DNA of 64,000 nt from Tolypeutes matacus (taxonomy: Eukaryota; Chordata; Mammalia; Cingulata; Chlamyphoridae), in NCBI GenBank assembly GCA_026826555.1, contig JAKSZT010053764.1, forward strand, positions 36,135,907 through 36,199,906, read 5' to 3'. A program made the position numbers and the translations under genes. The notes beneath the pieces were generated by a model. It saw only the letters and a program-made list of their open reading frames with translations, did no database searches and was not told where the DNA came from. Positions 57,717 to 64,000 of the stretch are shown piece after piece (within the stretch, counting starts at the first letter, position 1; each line of letters begins with the position of its first letter).

Positions 57717-60700
57717 TCAGATCAGTGAGGTCATATACTGTTCATCCTTCAGTGCCTGGCTTGCTTCACTCAACATAAGGTCTTCAAGATTCATCCACGT
57801 TATTCCGTGTGTTAGCACTTTATTCCTTCTTACAGCTGAGTAATATTCCATTGTATGTATATACCACATTTTGTTTATCCATTCATCTGTTGTTTCAGGT
57901 GCCACAATACAGACTGGACACCCGATAATGCGGTGCTTGGAATCAGCACCAAGGCTGATTCCAAGTTTTGGCAATTGTGAATAATGCCGCTTGGTGTGCA
58001 TATATCTGTTCATGTCTTTGCTTTCAATTCTTCTGGATATATACCCAGCAGAGGAATCGCTGGATCATATGGAAGATCTATTGTTAGTTTTCTGAGGAAC
58101 CGCCAAACTGTCCTCCACAGTGGCTGGACCATTCCACAATCCTACCAGCAGTGGATGAGGGTTCCTATTCCTCCACATCCTCTCCAACACTTATAGTTTG
58201 CTGTTTTTTTAATAGCTGCTATTTTTATGGGTGTAAGATGGTATCTCATTGTAGTTTTGATTTGCATTTCCCTGATAGCTAGCGATGTCGAGCATTTTTT
58301 CATGTGCTTTTTAGCCATTTGTATTTCTTCCTTGGAGAAGTGTCTTTTCAGGTCCCTTGCCCATTTTTTAAATGGGTTGTTTGTCTTTTTATTTTCGAGG
58401 TGTAGGATTTCTTTATATATGCGTGATATTAGGCTCCTATCAGATATATGATTGCCAAATATTTTCTCCCATTGGGTAGGCTGCCTTTTTATTTTCTTAG
58501 TAACGTCCTTTGAGGTGCAAAAGTTTTTAATTTTGAGGAGATCCGATTTATCTATTTTTTCTCTTGTTGCTCGTGTTTTGGGTGTGAAGTTCATGAAACC
58601 ATTTCCTATTACAAGGTCCTGTAGATGCTTCCCAACATTGTCTTCCAAGGTCTTTATTGTTTTGGCTCTTATATTTAGATCTTTGATCCATCTTGAGTTG
58701 ATTTTTGTATAAGGTGTGAGATGGTATTCCTCTCTCATTCTTTTGGATATGGATATCCAGTTCTACAAGCACCACTTGTTAAAGAGGCCATTCTCTCCCA
58801 ATTGAGTGGGTTTGGTGGCCTTGTCGAATATCAGATGACTGTATATACGAGGATCAATATCAGAACTCTCAATTCGGTTCCATTGGTCAGTATGTCTATC
58901 CTTGTGCCAAACTATGCAGTTTTGAGCACTGTAGTTTTATAGTATGTTTTAAAGTCAGGTAATGTGATACCTCCAACTTCATTTTTCTTTTTCAATATGT
59001 CTTGGGTGATTCGGGGCCTCTTACCTTTCCAAATATATTTTGTAGATAGTTTTTCCAGTTCCTTAAAAAATACAGTGTTGATTTTTATTAGGATTGCATT
59101 AAATCTGTAGATTAGTTTGGTTAGGATAGACATCTTGATGATGTTTAGTCTTCCTATCCATGAACAGGGAATATTCTTCCTTTTATTTAAGTCTTCTTTG
59201 ATTTCCTTTAACAGTGTTGTGTAGTTTTCTGTATATAAATCCTTTATATCTTTAGTTAAATTTATTCCTAGGTTTTGATTCTTTTAGTTACTATTGTAAA
59301 TGGTGTTTTTAAAAATTTCCTCCTCAGTTTGCTCCTTATTGGTGTACAGAAATGCTACTGATTTTTGAGCATTGATCTTTTAGCCTGCAACATTACTGAA
59401 CCCCTTTATAAGTTCTAGAAGCTTTGTTGTAGATTTCTCAGGGCTTTCAACATGTAGGATCGTGTCATCTGCAAATAATGTAATTTTTACTTCTTCTTTT
59501 CCAATTTGGATGCCTTTTATATTTTTTCTTGCCTCAGATCTCGAGCAAGTACTTCTAAGACAATATTAAATAGGAGTGGTGATAGTGGGCATCCTTGTCT
59601 TGTTCCCGATCTCAGAGGGAAGGCTTTTAGGATTTCACTATTGAAGATGATGTTAGCTTTGGGTTTTTCATATATACCCTTTATAATATTCAGAAAGTTT
59701 CCTTCTATTCCTATCTTTTGCAGTGTTTTTATCAGGAAAGAGTGCTGTATTTTGTCAAATGCTTTTTCTTCATCTATAGAGATGATGATGTGATTTTTTT
59801 CTTTCAATCTGTTTATGTGGTATATTATATTGATTGATTTTCTTATATTGAACCATCCTTGCATACCCAAAATGAAACCCACTTGGTTATGGTGTATAAT
59901 CCTTTTGATATGTTGTTGAATGTGATTAGCAAGTATTTTGTTGAGGATTTTAGCATCTAGGTTCATTAGAGAAATTGGTCTGTAATTTTCCTTTCTTGTG
60001 GTATCTTGTTTTGGTTTTGGTATTACGGTAATGTTGGCATTGTAGAATGAGTTAGGCAATATTCCTTCTACTTCTGTTTTTTGGAAGAGCTTAAGCAAAA
60101 TTGGTGTTAGCTCTTTCCAGAATGTTTGGTAGAATTCAGCTGTGAAGCCATCTGGTCCTGGGCTCTTCTTAGTTGGGAAGTTTTTGATGAGTGAGTCTAT
60201 CTCTTTACTTGTAATTGGACTGTTGAGTTCATTGATTTCTTCTTTCATCAATGTAGACTGTTTGTAGGTTCTAGAAACTTGTCCATTTCCTCTAAATTAT
60301 CATTCTTGTTGGCATATAATTTTTCAAAGTATCCTCTTATGATACTCTATATTTCTGTGGGGTCAGTAGTGATATCCCCTTGCTCATTCCTCATTTTGTG
60401 TATTTGCATCTGTCCTCTCTTTTTCTTTGTAAGTCTAGCTAAAGGTTTGTCAATTTTATTGATCTTCTCGAAGGACCAGCTTTGGTTTTGTTTATTTTTT
60501 CTAGTGCTTTCTTATTCTCTATTTCATTTAGTTCTGCTCTAATCTTTGTTATTTCCTTCTTTCTACTTCCTTTAGGTTTTGTTTGTTGTTGTTTTTCCAA
60601 TTCCTCCAAGTGTCCAGTTAGGTCTTCAATTTTAGCTCTTCCTTCTTTTTTAATATATGTATTTATGGCTATGCATTTCTCTCTCAGTACAGCTTTTGCT

Positions 60701-61567
60701 GCATCCCATAGAATTTGATACGTTGTGTTGTCATTTTCATTTGTTTCAAGGTAGTTACTGATTTCTCTTGAGATTTCCTCCTTGACCCACTGTTTGTCCA
60801 AGAGTGTGTTGTTTAACTTCCATATCTTTGTGCCTAATCTGATTCTCTGGCCCTTAGTGATTTCCAATTTCATTCCATTGTTGCCAGAGAAATTAATTTG
60901 TATAATCTCAATCTTTCTGAATTCATTGAGAGTTGTCTGTGCCCTAGCATGTGGTCTATCTTGGAGTATGATCCATGTGCACTTGAGAAGAATGTAAATC
61001 CTGCTCTCTTTCAGTGTAGTGTTCTTTATATGTCTATTAAGTCTAGGTCCTCTAATGTATTGTTCAGAGTCTTTGTTTCTTTATTGATTCTCTGTCTAGA
61101 TGGTCTGTCTAATGAGGATAATGGTGTGTTAAATTCCCCCACTATAATTGTAGGGGCATTTATTTCTCCACTTAGTTTTTCCAGAGTGTGCCTCTTGTAT
61201 TTTGTGGCACCCCCATTAGTTGCATAAATATTTATGATTGTTCTCTCTTCTTGTGAGATTACACCTTTTACTAATATATAGTGTCCATCTTTCTCTCTTA
61301 CAATAGTTTTGCATTTAAAGTCTATTTTGTCTGATATTAGGATAGCTATTCCTGCCCTTTTTTGGCTATTGTTAGCTTGTAAAATTGTTTTCCAGCCATT
61401 CACTTTCAGCCTCCTTGAATCCCTGGGTCGAAAGTGGGTTTCTTGTAGACAGCATATAGATGATCATATTTCCTTATCCATTCTGCCAATCTGTGTTTCT
61501 TGAGTGGTGAATTTAATCCATTAACATTCAGTGTTTTTACTCGCAATGAATTTCTTACTTCAGCCAT
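57717..61567 (-). pseudogene. ORF2: L1 ORF2: endonuclease and reverse transcriptase, broken
   Basis: About 1,283 codons of L1 ORF2, normally a protein that nicks target DNA and reverse-transcribes L1 RNA on it. ATG at 61,567-61,565 begins M-A-E-V-R, then LNVNGLNSPLKKHRL. The endonuclease part runs to about 60,900, with QETH and the motif GEFNTPLS where GDFNTPLS is usual. Reverse transcriptase is best preserved in the 244-residue frame 60,251-59,517 ([37 protein letters not shown]). The catalytic FADD lies just beyond a frameshift at 59,475-59,464. The C-terminal part continues at 59,133-58,912 and 58,738-58,142 and ends with DEWINKMWYIHTMEYYSA near 57,850. Frameshifts, stops and an inverted insertion at 57,902-57,953 inactivate it. 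Confidence 0.93.
57902..57965 (-). repeat. Inverted copy of L1 3' UTR plus 12-bp hairpin inside ORF2
   Basis: 57,902-57,935 is the reverse complement of 56,651-56,684 with one mismatch in 34 bases. It abuts a perfect hairpin: cttggaatcagc (57,936-57,947), loop accaag, gctgattccaag (57,954-57,965). Normal L1 ORF2 has neither. The insertion puts the true ORF2 frame (A-K-T-W-N-Q-P) into a stop after the hairpin. Confidence 0.85.
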
Positions 61568-61632
61568 ATTTTCTTTGGGTTAATGTATGTCATATGTTGT
61601 TTTTATTTCTCTTTTTGTCTTTTTAGTTGTTT

Positions 61633-62605
61633 TTACACTGTCCTCCATCTCTCTCTCCCTTGTTTTTTCCTTTCAACTTGTAGAACTTCCTTTAGTATTT
61701 CTTGAAGTACGGATTTCTTATTGGCATACTCTCTTAATTTCTGTTTATCTGTGAATATTTTGAACTCTCCATCATTTTTGAATGCCAGTTTTGCTGGATA
61801 GAGAATTCATGGCTGGAAGTTTTTTTCTTTTAGTACTTTAACTATGTCATACCACTGTCTTCTTGCCTCCATGGTTTCAGTGAGAAATCTTATTGTGCTT
61901 CCCTTGTATGTGATGGTTCTCCTTTCTCTTGCTGCCTTGAGTATTTTCTCTTTGTCTTGAGCATTGGATATTTTGACGAGTATATGTCTTGGAGTTGGCC
62001 TGTTGGGATTTATACTGTTGGGGTGTGCTGTGCTTCCTGGATCTGCACATCCATCTCTCTCAATAGGGCTAGTAAGTTTTCAGCCATTATTTTCTTCAGC
62101 ACTCCTTCTGTTCCCTTTCCCTTCTCTTCTCTTTCTAGGATGCCCATAATGTGTATATTTGTGTGTTTTGTGTTTTTCGCTAAATCCCTAAGTACCTGCT
62201 GGATTTTTCCTATCTTTTTGTCTATCTGTTCTACTATCTGTTTGATTTCAGATGTGTTGTCTTCCACATCACTAATTCTTTCTTCTTCCTGTTCAAATCT
62301 GCCGTTATGTGAATCCAGCATCTTTTTGATTTCTTGGATTGTGCCATTGATCACCATCATATCTGTTATCTTTTTATGTATGTTTACAATTTCTTCAGTA
62401 CGTTCTCCCAGTGTCTTCTTAATATCCTTAATCTCTTCCTTCACTTCATTAAGTTGGTCCATGATATTTGTTTGGAAAGCTTTGATTAGTTGTTCGTTCG
62501 ATGTTCTGCATCTCTTCCTGGTTTTTTAGTTTGTTCATTGGACTGGTCCATGTCTTCCTGTTTGTCAGTGTGGTTTGTAATTTTTTGTTGCCCTATAGTC
62601 ATCAT
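61633..62605 (-). pseudogene. ORF1: L1 ORF1: coiled-coil RNA-binding protein, broken
   Basis: About 324 codons from a likely ATG at 62,605-62,603 (M-M-T-I-G-Q-Q-K) to a TAA at 61,635-61,633, close to the usual L1 ORF1 size. The longest open piece (62,462-62,010) holds heptad-rich coiled coil (EEIKDIKKTLGERTEEI, then EEERISDVEDNTSEIKQIV). It then passes into the RNA-recognition part (RDLAKNTKHTNIHIMGILER, MAENLLALLREMDVQIQEAQ). A frameshift near 62,490 separates the N-terminal segment; the C-terminal domain after 62,010 is readable only across frameshifts. Family role: trimeric RNA chaperone packaging L1 RNA. Confidence 0.88.
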
Positions 62606-64000
62606 TTTATCTTGATGGGTTTATTTGGTTGATTAGCTTCTCTCTCTGTTCTAGAGTTTTATTTAGCTGGTGGTTCTGTGTGAGTGTTAAGTTTTCTCTT
62701 TGCCACTTTTTCTTCTTATTTTATTTCCTTGCTTCTTTCTATATTCCCTTGAATGCAAAAGATTAGGGCCAGAGGAATCGAAAGATGTGAGAAAGGAAGA
62801 AGGATAATAGTAATATTGATAGAAGTTAGAAGAGGGGTGTATAAGGCTTAGTGAAATGAATATTTAGCTCATGTAAGCAGTGTAGAGTAATAGGGAAAAA
62901 AGTGGAGTACTTACAATGGACTGGGAAACCAAATAGAGGAATATATACATATAATGATTTAGAAGGCTACTATGATGAGGAGGGAGAGAAAGAGTAAAGA
63001 AAGGGCTGAAAGGAAAAAGTTAATATTACTAAAAAAAGAAGAAAACAGAATAGATAGAATAGAAATTGACACCCTTAAGTTGTGGGCTAATGAAAAAAGG
63101 TGGTATGTAAGAACCACAACAGAAAGCAGAAGGCAGAAAGATGAAGGAATGAAAAGAGATAGCGTTGGGAGACAAAATCAATATAGACGGAGAATGGGAA
63201 ATCATGGAAGAAGAAGCACAGCAAAGAAGAGACAAGCTAGCAGCACCTAATTAAAAAAAAAAAAAAAAAGAAAGAAAAAAGAAGCGGGGGAGGAAAGAGG
63301 AAAGAAAAGTAAAAGACAACAAATAAACAGAAAAACCAACCAACCACACAAGCAAGCAGTCAAACAAATCTAAGGAAGAACAGTGTTCCTTCTTGGGCCC
63401 TTGTGGAACCTCTCAGCCTGCTTGTATTTATCAATCAATTGCCCGGCAAGGTTCTATCTGCAGATTTTGAGGCAGATTTTAGCTATTAAACTAAATTATA
63501 AAGAAAAATTCATTTTTTATTTTTTAAAGTGACTGTCTTCTTTTTTTGGTAAAATAAGGGACCCAAAATATGTCCTCTTCTAGACCACCTACTTCACTGA
63601 GGGGACACTAACTAGGCTTGTGAACACTAATCAAGCACTTCCCACTTCCTGGCCTCCCCAGGGGAGCTGAAGCTCTCATGCTAGTCAGTGCAGAACGATA
63701 AAAATGGCTGACTCTGCCCCATCTGGAGCCAAGCCTGAGTATCACTGGGCTGTTGGTAAATCAGGCTTCCTCAGTAGATTCACCTCTTCCCTCAGCCTGG
63801 CTCTGCTTCAAGCCAGCTTACGTGTTCCCGAAAGCTATGAGGGGGTCCAGGCAGCCAAATTGACAGAAACGAAACCTCTCTCCACCTTCTGTCAGAACCC
63901 TCCCACTCTTGGAGAACGTTCCCTCTCACCGGATTGCTGGTGGGGGTTGGGGTGTATCCCTGAGCAGCTAGGTAAGTCAACTTCCTCAGCAGATTCGCCA
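62606..64000 (-). promoter_or_regulatory. L1 5' UTR / internal promoter region, partial
   Basis: Non-coding region upstream of ORF1, expected from the family to carry the pol II internal promoter. Two parts are visible: a purine-rich plus strand at 62,760-63,370 (ending in a poly-A of about 17 at 63,253-63,269) and a GC-richer part from 63,400. From 63,740 a block recurs at 63,955 with about 215-bp spacing, so the promoter may be made of repeated units continuing past the window. No transcription-factor site is claimed. Confidence 0.6.
63740..64000 (-). repeat. Start of a ~215-bp tandem unit in the L1 5' UTR
   Basis: tatcactgggctgttggtaa at 63,740 corresponds to tatccctgagcagctaggta at 63,955. 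The similarity continues through cttcctcag(t/c)agattc(a/g)cc to the window end (about 45 bases compared, a few substitutions and two single-base indels). Only the first 46 bp of the second unit are in view. Confidence 0.55.

Larger units (their letters stand above)
54850..64000 (-). mobile_element. Long young L1 on the minus strand, 5' end beyond the window
   Basis: In L1 sense (reading down in coordinate): 5' UTR from the window edge to 62,606, ORF1 62,605-61,633, a 65-bp spacer, ORF2 61,567-57,717, and a long 3' UTR to about 54,850 with an A-rich tail. All regions appear in the right order without loss of a domain, so it was probably near full-length when inserted. It exceeds 9.1 kb, longer than the roughly 6-kb human L1, mainly because of the 3' UTR. 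Frameshifts and stops in both ORFs make it inactive. The 5' target duplication lies outside the window. Confidence 0.92.

Noticed and set aside
59517..60251. An active L1 reverse transcriptase
   Set aside because: The 244-residue frame stops just before the FADD motif because of a frameshift, and ORF1 and the rest of ORF2 are also broken.
62972..63250. A basic protein gene on the plus strand
   Set aside because: It is the purine-rich strand of the L1 5' UTR. Kept only as a low-interest ORF0 analogy.

Overview
This window is mammalian nuclear DNA with no confirmable protein-coding host gene. The repeats point to a xenarthran, most likely an armadillo. Ten tRNA-derived SINEs of the DAS type (the Dasypus-group SINE) are present, nine of them on the minus strand, together with young L1 elements and LTRs that look lineage-specific. 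Older elements shared by placental mammals form the background: MIR, L2, MLT1-type MaLR LTRs, MER5-like hAT elements and a Tigger1 derivative. Family names come from remembered consensus features, not from a database search.

Layout. 1-1.2 kb: L1 3' ends on the plus strand and a textbook hAT MITE with a perfect 8-bp target duplication. 1.2-14.8 kb: mostly unique or ancient-repeat DNA with MIR, L2, MER5 and DAS-SINE insertions, and a candidate conserved non-coding block near 11.0 kb. 14.87-16.69 kb: a pile-up of four LTRs, two of them inserted into another LTR. 16.7-31.5 kb: degenerate L1/HAL1, L2, MIR, a Tigger1 MITE and long unique stretches. 31.5-36.5 kb: an old plus-strand L1 interrupted by an L2, which is itself interrupted by a DAS-SINE. 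39.65-43.83 kb: an old minus-strand L1 interrupted by a young L1 3' fragment, a GC-rich DAS-SINE and an unclassified 288-bp insert. 43.8-48.8 kb: mostly unique DNA, with one MaLR LTR and a 59-bp segment that has strong splice signals on the plus strand. 48.85-50.9 kb: HAL1-like ORF1 sequence interrupted by an MLT1 LTR with a perfect 5-bp target duplication. 52.08-52.70 kb: an L1 tail and then a SINE, inserted one after the other at the same site. 54.85-64 kb: a long young L1 on the minus strand, with 3' UTR, ORF2, ORF1 and a 5' UTR running off the window end. Its reading frames are broken.

Nothing here works as a pathway or operon. The readable biology is retrotransposition history (pol III SINEs mobilised by L1 machinery, L1 itself, LTR elements, cut-and-paste DNA elements) laid over intergenic or intronic DNA. 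If a host gene spans the window, two weak clues suggest the plus strand: the SINE orientation bias and the candidate exon at 46,361-46,419. The most unusual observations are an inverted 34-bp copy of the L1's own 3' UTR plus a 12-bp hairpin inside its ORF2, and a roughly 215-bp repeat unit starting in the L1 5' UTR.
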